40,273 nt of DNA from Bacillota bacterium (GTDB lineage: Bacteria; Bacillota; Clostridia; Peptostreptococcales; Anaerovoracaceae): positions 1-40,273 of the forward strand of contig JAGAHX010000071.1 of NCBI GenBank assembly GCA_017626845.1, in the 5' to 3' direction. A model generated the notes under the pieces. The model saw nothing but the letters and a program-made list of their open reading frames with translations. It searched no databases and had not been told where the DNA came from. Of the stretch, positions 24,394 to 31,824 are shown one piece after another (the stretch's first letter is position 1; each line of letters begins with the position of its first letter). The translations under genes and the position numbers were made by a program.

Positions 24394-24902
24394 CCCAGCG
24401 AACGCAGGATGAGCGTCGCCAGCACGCCGATGCCGATGCCGGTCGCCATGCCGGAGAGGAGAAGGACGGGGAAATAATAATAGACCTGGGCCGTCTCTAC
24501 CAGGAATGCGGCGACGGTGAGCTGCGCCAGGTTGTGGAACACGCCGCCTGCCATGGAAACGCCGCAGACGGAAAACAGGCCTGTCTTTTTCAGCAGCGCC
24601 ATAACGGCAAAGGATACCAGCCCTCCTGCCAGCGCATACAGGGCGGAGAACAGGCTGCCGAACAGCAGGGCCGCCAGGGCAATGCGCGTGCAGTTGATGA
24701 AAAAGGCGTACTTTTCGCCCAGAAGATACAAACATACCAGTACGACGATATTCGCCAGCCCCAGCTTGATCCCCGGCACGGGGATGGGCAGGGGCACGAG
24801 AAATTCGACATAGGAAAAGATGAGCGCAAGGGCCGTTAAGACGCCGCATGCAGCGATTTTTGCGGGGCGGCTCATTTTGCCGGGGTCAGTAGGAAATGGC
24901 AT
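24375..24902 (-). CDS. Gx transporter family membrane protein (HepA-I-like)
   Basis: 175 residues, about five to six membrane segments. Motifs VPLPIPVPGIKLGLANIVVL and the Gly-rich SMAGGVFHNLAQL are typical of the Gx-transporter family, sometimes annotated as heptaprenyl diphosphate synthase component I. Its biochemical role is not settled; in Clostridia it sits beside a NusG-II protein and apbE or Rnf genes, suggesting a part in redox-cofactor or quinone-like supply. AAGGAGG, 8 bases upstream, sets the start at 24902. It overlaps the NusG-II gene by 17 bases at its start and the TSUP gene by 19 bases at its end. Confidence 0.85.
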   Translation of the reverse strand: MPFPTDPGKMSRPAKIAACGVLTALALIFSYVEFLVPLPIPVPGIKLGLANIVVLVCLYLLGEKYAFFINCTRIALAALLFGSLFSALYALAGGLVSFAVMALLKKTGLFSVCGVSMAGGVFHNLAQLTVAAFLVETAQVYYYFPVLLLSGMATGIGIGVLATLILRSLGQNKTS

Positions 24903-25269
24903 CCGGTCCGCCTCCTTCCCTGGATGTGATGGTCACGGATAACTTGTGCGGCAGGCACAGGATGATCTGTCCGGTAGACGAGATCGCTCCTTTCTCCACG
25001 CAGTCGCGGTTGGGACAGTCCGCTTCCGAGATCCAGACACGGCCGCCTTCGATGCGAAGCGTGTTGGCGCCGCGTCCCGTGTCGACCGTCAGGGTGCGGT
25101 CCTCCGACAGGGGATAGGTGCCGTAAACGGTGCCGTCCACGGTGACCGTCACAGTATCCCCGGCTTTCTGCAGGTTCTGCAGCAGCAGAAAACTGCCCAG
25201 TCCCAGCAGGAGAAGGGCGATCGCCAGAACGATATCCGCTTTTTTGAAAAAGGAAGTTTTATGATCCAT
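24886..25269 (-). CDS. NusG domain II-containing membrane-anchored protein
   Basis: 127 residues. One membrane segment (about 12-32) is followed by an extracytoplasmic beta domain of the NusG domain II family, with the conserved CPNRDCVEKGAIS and GQIILCLPHKLSV motifs. Two cysteines in CPNRDC and one in CLPHK are invariant in this family. The function is not known; the gene is typically found beside Gx-transporter and apbE genes. The only start, ATG 25269, lacks a good ribosome binding site, and it overlaps the apbE start on the other strand, so translation or the true start is uncertain. Confidence 0.8.
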   Translation of the reverse strand: MDHKTSFFKKADIVLAIALLLLGLGSFLLLQNLQKAGDTVTVTVDGTVYGTYPLSEDRTLTVDTGRGANTLRIEGGRVWISEADCPNRDCVEKGAISSTGQIILCLPHKLSVTITSREGGGPDAISY

Positions 25270-26325
25270 AGATCTTTAAAAAAGTTTGCAGCGCTGCTGC
25301 TTCTTACGGCAGTAATTGTAGCACAGTGCGGCTGCACAGCGCAAACGGCACCTCAGGAGCCGGCGGCAGAGACCAGCTTCGGCGAGGACTGGCTGCTGAA
25401 TACGTACTGCTACATCCAGACGTACGAGGGCGGGCAGGAAAGCCTGATCCGCCAGGCTTTTTCCGTGGCCAGAGATTTCGAGAATCAGCTCTCCCGCACT
25501 ATAGCGACCAGCGACATCGGACGGTTTAATGCGTCGGAGAGCGGGTGCAGCGTAGACGTGGATACCGCGCTTCTGCTGCAGGACTGCCGGGATGCCTGGG
25601 AACGGTCCGACCATATGCTGGACGTGACCATGGGCGCTGTTACGCAGCTGTGGGATTTCTCTGCGGAAGATCCGAAGGTGCCGGATGCGGCGGCGATCGA
25701 GGAAGCGCTCACCCACGTGGGAAGCTGGGAATGGATCGGCGTCGAGCCTCTGGACGATACCGATCCCGGCGACTGGCAGATCTCGAAGGCTGACCCCGCC
25801 ATCGCCCTGGACCTGGGCGCCGTTGCGAAAGGCTATATCGCAGACAAGACCGCGGATTTCCTCCGCGAGCACGGCGTGGACCGCGCCGTCATCAATTTCG
25901 GCGGCAATGTGGTGTTCGTCGGGTCAAAAGAGGACGGCAGCCCCTGGGCCTGCGGCATTGAAGACCCTGCCGAAGGAGGCAGCGAGGAGCTCATCCAGGA
26001 CAGAGCCCTGGTCGGCCTGGTGCGCTGCGGCGAGGGTTCCGTCGTCACCTCCGGCACCTATGAGCGCTGCTTTATGCAGGACGGCGTGCTTTACCACCAT
26101 GTGCTCGATCCCCATACCGGCTATCCGGTGGAGACCGATCTGCTGTCCGCAACCATCATCGGCCCATCCTCCCAGGTCTGCGACACTTTATCCACCAGTT
26201 GTCTTCTTCTAGGATGCGAAAAGGGGATGGCCTTGATCCAATCGTTCGAAGATTACGAAGCGGTATTTATCCTGGAAGACGGCAGCATCGTTAAGACGGA
26301 CGGTGCGGATTTTGAAGAAGAATAA
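25261..26325 (+). CDS. apbE: FAD:protein FMN transferase (lipoprotein)
   Basis: 354 residues. ApbE covalently attaches FMN from FAD to Thr or Ser in proteins such as RnfD and RnfG, on the outer face of the membrane; both targets are encoded in this window. A lipoprotein-like signal (residues 1-26, cysteines in AQCGC) is followed by the ApbE fold: DLGAVAKGYIADK, NFGGNVVFVG and HHVLDPHTGYPV carry the FAD- and Mg-binding residues. AAAAGGAAG is 6 bases before ATG 25261. The first 9 bases overlap the minus-strand NusG-II start codon, so its promoter must lie inside that gene. Confidence 0.92.
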   Translation: MIHRSLKKFAALLLLTAVIVAQCGCTAQTAPQEPAAETSFGEDWLLNTYCYIQTYEGGQESLIRQAFSVARDFENQLSRTIATSDIGRFNASESGCSVDVDTALLLQDCRDAWERSDHMLDVTMGAVTQLWDFSAEDPKVPDAAAIEEALTHVGSWEWIGVEPLDDTDPGDWQISKADPAIALDLGAVAKGYIADKTADFLREHGVDRAVINFGGNVVFVGSKEDGSPWACGIEDPAEGGSEELIQDRALVGLVRCGEGSVVTSGTYERCFMQDGVLYHHVLDPHTGYPVETDLLSATIIGPSSQVCDTLSTSCLLLGCEKGMALIQSFEDYEAVFILEDGSIVKTDGADFEEE

Positions 26326-26330
26326 ACGGG

Positions 26331-26456
26331 GACGAGGGTTGGTGCCCAAAGAGGCTCATCGAGCGATTGAGCGGGTGCCGCGACAACCGAGTTCGCTCCC
26401 GTCGCGGCCAAGCGAATGAGCGAAGATGAGGATGTGTTGGGCGACAGGACCCCGAG
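26331..26456 (+). repeat. nested inverted-repeat element upstream of hom
   Basis: Three nested arm pairs are seen: GCCCAA (26344-26349) with TTGGGC (26437-26442), CTCATC (26355-26360) with GATGAG (26425-26430), and CCGCGAC (26378-26384) with GTCGCGG (26401-26407), the last closing a 16-base loop. A folded RNA leader or a repetitive palindrome is possible. GGGTGCCGCG near 26373 faintly recalls a T-box, but there is no specifier stem. No gene lies in 26326-26492. A TAGGAG ribosome binding site for hom follows at 26482. Confidence 0.5.
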
Positions 26457-26492
26457 TCCACAGCAAAACTGTATATATTTTTAGGAGCAACC

Positions 26493-27518
26493 ATGGAAGA
26501 AGTAAGACTGGCCCTGATGGGCTTCGGCAACGTGGGCAGAGCCCTGGCGCAGATGATCATCGACAAGCGGGCTGCTGTCTACAGCAGATACGGCAAGCGC
26601 CTCGTCGTGACCGCCATCGCCACCGGCAGCCACGGCAATCTCTATAATCCCAAGGGCATCGACTTAAAGCAGGCTCTGGCCCATTACGAAAAAGGCTTCA
26701 ACGAAGACGACGATGCCGACTGGACCGAAGATTCCGCCGACACCCTGGTCTACTGCGGCGAATACGACGTGCTGGTGGAGCTGTCCCCGCTGAACATCCG
26801 GACCGGACAGCCCGCCGCGAACCGCATCAAGCAGGCCCTCAAGATGAAGAAGAGCGCCGTGTCCGCCAACAAAGGCCCCGTGGCCTGGTATTACGGCGAT
26901 CTGGCTGCGATGGCCCAGGCGAGGGGAGGCAAGTTCTTCTTCGAATCCACCGTCATGGACGGCACGCCCATCTTCAATCTGCGCGACAACTGCCTTAAGC
27001 TCTGCGACGTAACGCAGATCGAGGGCATCCTGAATTCCACCACGAACTTTATCTTAAAGGCTCTGGAGGAAGGCAAGACCTGGGAGCAGGCGCTGGAAGA
27101 GGGCCGGGCGCTCGGTATGGTCGAGGCCGATCCCGCCATGGACATCGACGGCTGGGATGCGGCTGCCAAGATCTGTGTGCTCTCCAACGTGCTGATGCAC
27201 GCCGGGATCGACCCCGGCAAGGTGTCCGTGCAGGGCATCCGGGCCATCACGAAGGAACAGATCGAGGCTGCAAAAGCGAAGGGGAAGACCATCAAGCTGA
27301 TGTGCCGCGCACAGAAGGATGAGTTTGGCCGGGTCACCGCAGCCGTAGCGCCGGAAGAGATCCCTGCGGATTCCCTCTACGCCGGCATCGGCGGTGCCTC
27401 CTCCGTGGTCTCCCTCACGACGGACCTGATGGGAAAACTGACGATCGTGGAGAATGACCCCACGATCATTCAAACCGCTTATGGTGTTTTCCAAGACATT
27501 TTAAGGCTGTTTTCGTAG
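26493..27518 (+). CDS. hom: homoserine dehydrogenase
   Basis: 341 residues. It reduces aspartate semialdehyde to homoserine with NAD(P)H, the branch point to threonine and methionine. Dinucleotide fold GFGNVGRAL at residues 10-18, the substrate-domain motif SANKGPV with its lysine, STTNFIL, and the catalytic region EADPAMDIDGWDAAAK. It lacks the C-terminal ACT domain of many Bacillota enzymes, so it may escape threonine feedback. The gene stands alone between a structured leader and a terminator. Other members of the family act on related keto acids, a small reservation. Confidence 0.87.
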   Translation: MEEVRLALMGFGNVGRALAQMIIDKRAAVYSRYGKRLVVTAIATGSHGNLYNPKGIDLKQALAHYEKGFNEDDDADWTEDSADTLVYCGEYDVLVELSPLNIRTGQPAANRIKQALKMKKSAVSANKGPVAWYYGDLAAMAQARGGKFFFESTVMDGTPIFNLRDNCLKLCDVTQIEGILNSTTNFILKALEEGKTWEQALEEGRALGMVEADPAMDIDGWDAAAKICVLSNVLMHAGIDPGKVSVQGIRAITKEQIEAAKAKGKTIKLMCRAQKDEFGRVTAAVAPEEIPADSLYAGIGGASSVVSLTTDLMGKLTIVENDPTIIQTAYGVFQDILRLFS

Positions 27519-27556
27519 ATTTACACAAAAATTTAAACTTTGTTAAAAATTTTGCA

Positions 27557-27586
27557 AAAACCTGTGCGCATGCGCAGGTTTTGCGT
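27557..27586 (+). terminator. terminator after hom, overlapping the gdhA promoter region
   Basis: AAAACCTG, a two-base bulge and CGCA (27557-27570) face TGCGCAGGTTTT (27571-27582), so the palindrome folds into a hairpin ending in TTTT. The gdhA -10 box starts 4 bases later. Confidence 0.65.
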
Positions 27587-27686
27587 TATAATAACGATGT
27601 ATGAGCCCGCTGAGGTACCAAGAGGCGGGCACGATAACAAAACGTATCGTTTGTTGTACAACAATTTTTTAAGGAGGCAAATTGCT
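27587..27686 (+). promoter_or_regulatory. gdhA -10 box and structured 5' leader
   Basis: TATAAT at 27587-27592 without a recognisable -35 box (that place is the hom terminator hairpin). The leader carries a hairpin GCCCGC (27605-27610) / GCGGGC (27625-27630) and an inverted pair ACGATA (27631-27636) / TATCGT (27645-27650), then AAGGAGG at 27671-27677. These may steady the mRNA of a highly expressed gene or control it. Confidence 0.5.
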
Positions 27687-29039
27687 ATGAATGCTTATAT
27701 GCAGAGCGTTCTCGAAACCGTCAGAACCAAGCACGGTAACGAACCTGAATTCGTTCAGACCGTAGAGGAAGTTTTCTCCTCCATCGAACCGGTCGTTGAC
27801 GCACACCCCGAATATGAGAAGGTCGACCTTCTCGGCAGAATGGTAGAACCCGAAAGAATGTTCACCTTCCGCGTCGTATGGTGCGACGATAACGGTAATT
27901 GGCACACCAACAGAGGTTGGAGATGCCAGTTCAACGGTGCGATCGGACCCTACAAGGGCGGTCTCCGTTTCCAGAAGAACGTTTACGAAGGCATCATCAA
28001 GTTCCTGGGCTTCGAACAGACCTTTAAGAACTCCCTGACCGGCCTGCCCATGGGCGGCGCCAAGGGTGGTTCCGACTTCGATCCCGCCGGCAAGTCCGAC
28101 GCAGAAGTTATGCGTTTCTGCCAGGCCTTCATGACCGCTCTGTACAGATACATCGGACCGGACATCGACGTTCCCGCTGGCGACATGGGCGTAGGCGGCA
28201 GAGAGATCGGTTATCTGTATGGTCAGTACAGAAGACTGAAGGGCGTTTGGGAGAACGGCGTTCTCACCGGTAAGGGACTGTCCTACGGCGGATCCCTCAT
28301 CCGTCCCGAAGCTACCGGTTACGGTGCGATCTACTACCTGCAGGAAGTCCTCAAGCACGAGAACGACACCATCGAAGGCAAGAGAATCGCTATCTCCGGT
28401 TACGGCAATGTAGGCTGGGGCATCATGAAGAAGGCTTCCCAGCTGGGCGCTAAGGTCACCTACTTCGCAGGTCCGGATGGATACATCCACGATCCCGAAG
28501 GCGTTGTTACCGAAGAAAAGCTCAACTTCATCCTCGAGATGAGAGCTAAGGACCCGATGCACTGCAAGCCCTATGCAGACAAGTTCGGCGTTGAATTCGT
28601 TCCCGGCGAAAAGTGCTGGGGCGTCAAGGACGTTGACGTCTACATGCCCGCTGCTATGCAGAACGACGTTAAGATGGAATCCGCAGAGAAGATCGCAGCT
28701 TCCGGCGTAAAGTACTACATCGAAGTTGCCAACATGCCGACCACCAACGACGCTCTGAACTTCCTGAGAGGTCAGAAGCACATGATCGTTGCTCCGTCCA
28801 AGGCGGTTAATGCCGGCGGCGTAGGCGTTTCCGGTCTGGAAATGGCTCAGAACAGCGAGAGACTGGTCTGGACTGCAGACGAAGTCGACGCTCAGCTGCA
28901 CAAGATGATGACCAACATCCACAAGGTCTCCGCAGAAGCTGCTGAGGAGTACGGCCTGGGCTACGACCTGGTTGCCGGCGCTAACATCGCAGGCTTCAAG
29001 AAGGTCGCAGAAGCTATGATGGAGCAGGGCTGCTTCTAA
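27687..29039 (+). CDS. gdhA: glutamate dehydrogenase (NADP-type, hexameric)
   Basis: 450 residues, usual for the 50-kDa hexameric class. It interconverts glutamate with 2-oxoglutarate and ammonium. Substrate lysines sit in GPYKGGLRFQ and LPMGGAKGGSDFDP, the catalytic Asp in PAGDMGVGGREIGY, and the nucleotide-binding GYGNVGWG follows. I chose ATG 27687, 9 bases after AAGGAGG; an in-frame extension to 27540 would pass through the promoter and leader and is rejected. The gene uses few rare codons, consistent with strong expression. Next to glutaminase: together they pass glutamine nitrogen to ammonium and 2-oxoglutarate or run the reverse. Confidence 0.95.
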   Translation: MNAYMQSVLETVRTKHGNEPEFVQTVEEVFSSIEPVVDAHPEYEKVDLLGRMVEPERMFTFRVVWCDDNGNWHTNRGWRCQFNGAIGPYKGGLRFQKNVYEGIIKFLGFEQTFKNSLTGLPMGGAKGGSDFDPAGKSDAEVMRFCQAFMTALYRYIGPDIDVPAGDMGVGGREIGYLYGQYRRLKGVWENGVLTGKGLSYGGSLIRPEATGYGAIYYLQEVLKHENDTIEGKRIAISGYGNVGWGIMKKASQLGAKVTYFAGPDGYIHDPEGVVTEEKLNFILEMRAKDPMHCKPYADKFGVEFVPGEKCWGVKDVDVYMPAAMQNDVKMESAEKIAASGVKYYIEVANMPTTNDALNFLRGQKHMIVAPSKAVNAGGVGVSGLEMAQNSERLVWTADEVDAQLHKMMTNIHKVSAEAAEEYGLGYDLVAGANIAGFKKVAEAMMEQGCF

Positions 29040-29064
29040 GCTTTCCGATTTCTATCAAAACACA

Positions 29065-29094
29065 AAAACTCCTGGAGCAATCCAGGAGTTTTTT
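29065..29094 (+). terminator. gdhA intrinsic terminator
   Basis: AAAACTCCTGGA (29065-29076), loop GCAA, TCCAGGAGTTTT (29081-29092) with a T run to 29094: a perfect 12-pair stem. A TATAAT right after (29097-29102) could be the glsA -10 box. Confidence 0.9.
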
Positions 29095-29151
29095 GTTATA
29101 ATGTTAACAAGATAATTATAGTCGCAGCCGTAATGGCGAAGGAGAAAAAGG

Positions 29152-30075
29152 ATGGAAAGCGACCAGAGAATCCAGGAAGCGGTAAAGACTGCCTACCTGA
29201 GAGGAAAAGAAGTAACCGGAAAGGGCGCCGTTGCGACCTATATTCCGGAGTTGGGAAAAGCCCGGCCGGAAGCGGTCGGTCTGTGCATTCACACCAAGGA
29301 TGGCAAAGTCTTTAAAGCAGGAGACTCCGGGATCCGCTTTACGATGCAGTCCGTATCCAAGCTGCTGTCGCTGGCGATGGCGCTGGAGATCCGGGGCTAC
29401 GATACTGTATTCGAACACGTGGGCATGGAACCTTCTGGCGTTGCCTTCAATTCCATCGTTGAATTGGACACCCGGGATAAGCCCCACAATCCGCTCATCA
29501 ACGCGGGCGCCATTACCGTGGAGAGCCTGCTCATTGAATACAAGCAGTTCGAGGATATGCTGGATTTTGCCCGCAAGGTATGCCTCGATCCGGAGATCAC
29601 CCTCAATCGGCAGGTCTACAACTCCGAAATGGCGACCTGCGACCGCAACCGGGCCATCGCTTATCTGCTGAAGAGCAAGAACGTTATCCACACGAACGTG
29701 GATACCAGCATTGAGCTGTACACGAAGATCTGCTCCATCAACGTATCCGCTGAATCTCTGGCGAACTTTGCGCTGGTTTTGGCCAATAACGGGGTCAACC
29801 CGCATACCGGCGAACGCCTGCTGAAGGCCAGCACGGCCCATACCGTAAAGGCGATCATGTTCACCTGCGGCATGTACGACGGCTCCGGCACTTTTGCGGT
29901 GGAAGTCGGCATTCCCACCAAGTCCGGCGTCGGCGGCGGCCTGCTGTCCGTCGTAGATAAGCAGATGGGCATCGGCGTCTACGGCCCGTCTCTGGACGAG
30001 AATGGCAACTCCATCGCTGGCATCACCGCGCTGCAGTATCTGTCCAAGGAACTCAATCTGCACATGTTCGCGTAG
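29152..30075 (+). CDS. glsA: glutaminase
   Basis: 307 residues, the length of the serine-dependent beta-lactamase-like glutaminases. It hydrolyses glutamine to glutamate and ammonia in the cytoplasm. Catalytic S-x-x-K is SVSK at 67-70; HNPLINAGAI, the conserved NSE in VYNSE and GVGGGLL near the C-terminus are further family marks. GAAGGAG ends about 10 bases before ATG 29152. It follows gdhA across a terminator, so the two share a role but not a transcript. With GDH it supports use of glutamine as nitrogen and carbon source. Confidence 0.94.
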   Translation: MESDQRIQEAVKTAYLRGKEVTGKGAVATYIPELGKARPEAVGLCIHTKDGKVFKAGDSGIRFTMQSVSKLLSLAMALEIRGYDTVFEHVGMEPSGVAFNSIVELDTRDKPHNPLINAGAITVESLLIEYKQFEDMLDFARKVCLDPEITLNRQVYNSEMATCDRNRAIAYLLKSKNVIHTNVDTSIELYTKICSINVSAESLANFALVLANNGVNPHTGERLLKASTAHTVKAIMFTCGMYDGSGTFAVEVGIPTKSGVGGGLLSVVDKQMGIGVYGPSLDENGNSIAGITALQYLSKELNLHMFA

Positions 30076-30120
30076 CGGCAGAGCGTACTGCCTTCTGACC
30101 ACAGGAACAACAATTGATAC

Positions 30121-30165
30121 AAATGCGCCTTTATCTCTCATTTTGAGGGGCGGGGGCGCATTTTT
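30121..30165 (+). terminator. glsA terminator
   Basis: AAATGCGCC (30121-30129) pairs with GGCGCATTT (30155-30163), with an inner CTCA/TGAG pair, and ends in a run of five T (30161-30165). Confidence 0.75.
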
Positions 30166-30168
30166 CTA

Positions 30169-30196
30169 TTGACAGGGTGGAATGATTGAGTAAAAT
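30169..30196 (+). promoter_or_regulatory. flavodoxin gene promoter
   Basis: TTGACA (30169-30174), 16-base spacer, TAAAAT (30191-30196). It starts 4 bases after the T run of the preceding terminator. Confidence 0.7.
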
Positions 30197-30270
30197 AAAA
30201 TTGTACAAAATATAAATCTGTGAAGCCACATACGATCCGTTATAGACTGAAAAGAAAGGAAGTACCGAAA

Positions 30271-30753
30271 ATGAGCAAAGTTTTAGTTGCATACTTCTCC
30301 GCCTCCGGCGTAACCGCAAAAGTAGCAGAAGAGCTGGCCAAGGCAGAACATGCCGATCTGTTCGAGATCAAGCCCGAAGTTCTCTACACGAAGGAAGACC
30401 TCGACTACACCGTCAAGACCTCCCGCAGCAACGTGGAGATGGCAGACGAAGCCTGCCGCCCGGCCATCAGCGGCAAGGTCGAAGACATGGCTCAGTACGA
30501 CACCGTATTCGTAGGATTCCCCATCTGGTGGGGCCGTGAACCGAGCATCATCGACACCTTCCTGGAAGGCTACGATCTCTCCGGCAAGAAGATCATCCCG
30601 TTCTGCACCTCCGGCGTTACCGGCGTGGAAAAGGCTGCTGAGCACATGCAGGGCATCCTGAGCGGCGCTGCCGTCGTAGAAGCGGGCAAGCGCATCGATG
30701 CGGGCAGCTCCGAAGAAGAGGTCAAGACCTGGACCGAAATGCTGGGCCTGTAA
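30271..30753 (+). CDS. flavodoxin-like FMN protein
   Basis: 160 residues. The phosphate-binding loop YFSASGVTAKVA (residues about 8-19) and the flavin-side segments VFVGFPIWWGREP and PFCTSGVTGV identify a flavodoxin-fold protein of the type annotated as flavodoxin or NAD(P)H quinone reductase-like. It may shuttle electrons or reduce small molecules. AAAGGA lies about 10 bases before ATG 30271; the upstream in-frame ATG at 30220 lacks a ribosome binding site. The own promoter ends 74 bases upstream. Confidence 0.87.
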   Translation: MSKVLVAYFSASGVTAKVAEELAKAEHADLFEIKPEVLYTKEDLDYTVKTSRSNVEMADEACRPAISGKVEDMAQYDTVFVGFPIWWGREPSIIDTFLEGYDLSGKKIIPFCTSGVTGVEKAAEHMQGILSGAAVVEAGKRIDAGSSEEEVKTWTEMLGL

Positions 30754-30772
30754 TAAGGAAAGGAAACCTGGA

Positions 30773-30922
30773 ATGAAAACGGTTGGAATCGTCGCGGTAA
30801 TTCTCGCAGCCTGCTGCTGCATCACCCATCGCCGGGTCATCCGCGCGCTGGTGACGGGCGAGCCGATGCCCAAAGCCCCGAAGTGGCACGTTTGGGTAAA
30901 GCCGGAAGACAGAAGACAGTAA
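30773..30922 (+). CDS. small hypothetical protein, 49 residues
   Basis: Begins MKTVGIVAVILAACCCITHR: a hydrophobic N-terminus with three consecutive cysteines followed by a basic, Pro- and Trp-containing tail (PKAPKWHVWVKPED). It could be a membrane-inserted small protein or a lipoprotein-like piece, though AACCC is not a clean lipobox. AGGAAAGGAAACC lies just upstream, and it starts 20 bases after the flavodoxin stop, with a terminator 35 bases after its own stop, so it belongs to the flavodoxin transcript. I do not recognise it. Confidence 0.55.
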   Translation: MKTVGIVAVILAACCCITHRRVIRALVTGEPMPKAPKWHVWVKPEDRRQ

Positions 30923-30956
30923 AACAGCGAAATATAGCGAAAAATAAGGAGAAACG

Positions 30957-30990
30957 AAAGGGGATGGCAAGAGGTTGCCGTTCCCTTTTG
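30957..30990 (+). terminator. terminator after flavodoxin and the small gene
   Basis: AAAGGGGATGGCAA (30957-30970) pairs with TTGCCGTTCCCTTT (30975-30988), 14 pairs including two G-U, loop GAGG, then T. A weak promoter-like TTGCCG (30975-30980) and TATACT (30999-31004), 18 bases apart, could start the next operon. Confidence 0.7.
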
Positions 30991-31045
30991 CTATGCGGTA
31001 TACTGTTTGCGGGCCGGACCGATCCGGCGCGGAAGGAGGAAGCTC

Positions 31046-31633
31046 ATGCGGCTTTGTACGGCTGTGGCTGCTGCAAAAGAATATATCGAAACGCTGTTTG
31101 CCGGGAATTCCGGGGGTCACGGGGCAGACCATACGCTGCGGGTGTACCGCAACGCGATGGCGATCGCCGAAGGCGAAACCTGTGACCCGGACATCGTCGC
31201 CCTGGCCGCGCTGCTGCACGACGCGGACGATCATAAGCTGTTCGACACGAAAGACAACGCCAATGCATGCGCGTTTCTGAAGGGGCAGAACATACCGGAA
31301 GAGATGGCAGACCGCATCTGTGCGGCGGTCAATTCCGTATCGTTCAGTCAGAACCGCGGCAGACGCCCGGAAACGATCGAGGGGAAGATCGTGCAGGATG
31401 CGGACCGGCTGGATGCCATCGGCGCCGTCGGGGCCGCCCGCACCTTTGCCTACGGCGGAGAGCACGGCAGGTCCCTGGACGATTCCATCGCCCACTTTCA
31501 TGAGAAACTGCTGCTCCTGAAGGACGAGATGAACACGGAGACCGGCAGACGGCTGGCGGAAGAACGGCACGCTTTCCTCCTTGCGTTTCTGGAGGAGTAT
31601 CGGAAGGAGATGGAGGAGGTGCCGCAGCGATGA
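31046..31633 (+). CDS. HD-domain phosphohydrolase (YedJ-like)
   Basis: 195 residues. Metal-binding HD signature: His25/His29 (GHGADHTLRVYRNA), His58-Asp59 (LLHDADDHK) and Asp118 (QDADRLDAIGAVG). Such proteins hydrolyse phosphate esters of nucleotides or related compounds in the cytoplasm; the substrate of this branch is not established. AAGGAGG at 31033-31039, spacing 6, picks ATG 31046 over an upstream in-frame ATG at 31007. The stop overlaps the next gene (ATGA), so the three genes to 32301 form an operon. Confidence 0.88.
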   Translation: MRLCTAVAAAKEYIETLFAGNSGGHGADHTLRVYRNAMAIAEGETCDPDIVALAALLHDADDHKLFDTKDNANACAFLKGQNIPEEMADRICAAVNSVSFSQNRGRRPETIEGKIVQDADRLDAIGAVGAARTFAYGGEHGRSLDDSIAHFHEKLLLLKDEMNTETGRRLAEERHAFLLAFLEEYRKEMEEVPQR

Positions 31634-31818
31634 GAAAATGGGTGCAGATCGCGGTCACGATCCTTTGCATGCTGGCGGCATCCCGCTTTCTCATGCGGCT
31701 GATCGACGCTACGGTGCAGATCGATGACGACATCGGCATGCTGGTGCTGGCGCTGCTCCTGCTGAATGCGGCGATCGTCTTTGCCAGCTGCAGACTGTAC
31801 CGAAACTTTAAGAGGTAA
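31630..31818 (+). CDS. small two-segment membrane protein
   Basis: 62 residues with hydrophobic segments at about 5-25 and 37-55, and basic ends (MRKW, RNFKR). The ATG overlaps the HD-gene stop by 4 bases and the phosphatase gene follows 6 bases after its own stop, which supports that it is translated. No family recognised; possibly an anchor or partner for one of its neighbours. Confidence 0.65.
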   Translation: MRKWVQIAVTILCMLAASRFLMRLIDATVQIDDDIGMLVLALLLLNAAIVFASCRLYRNFKR

Positions 31819-31824
31819 CCCTTT

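Noticed and set aside
24946..25260. Possible upstream extension of apbE to 24946
   Set aside because: The added residues are a shadow of the NusG-II gene, while ATG 25261 has a good ribosome binding site and begins a lipoprotein-like signal.
26340..26460. T-box riboswitch for hom
   Set aside because: Only a weak GGGTGCCGCG likeness; there is no room for a stem I with specifier loop and no terminator with a T tract after it.
27540..27686. Upstream extension of gdhA to 27540
   Set aside because: It would translate the hom terminator, the -10 box and the leader; ATG 27687 has AAGGAGG at ideal spacing and matches the family start.
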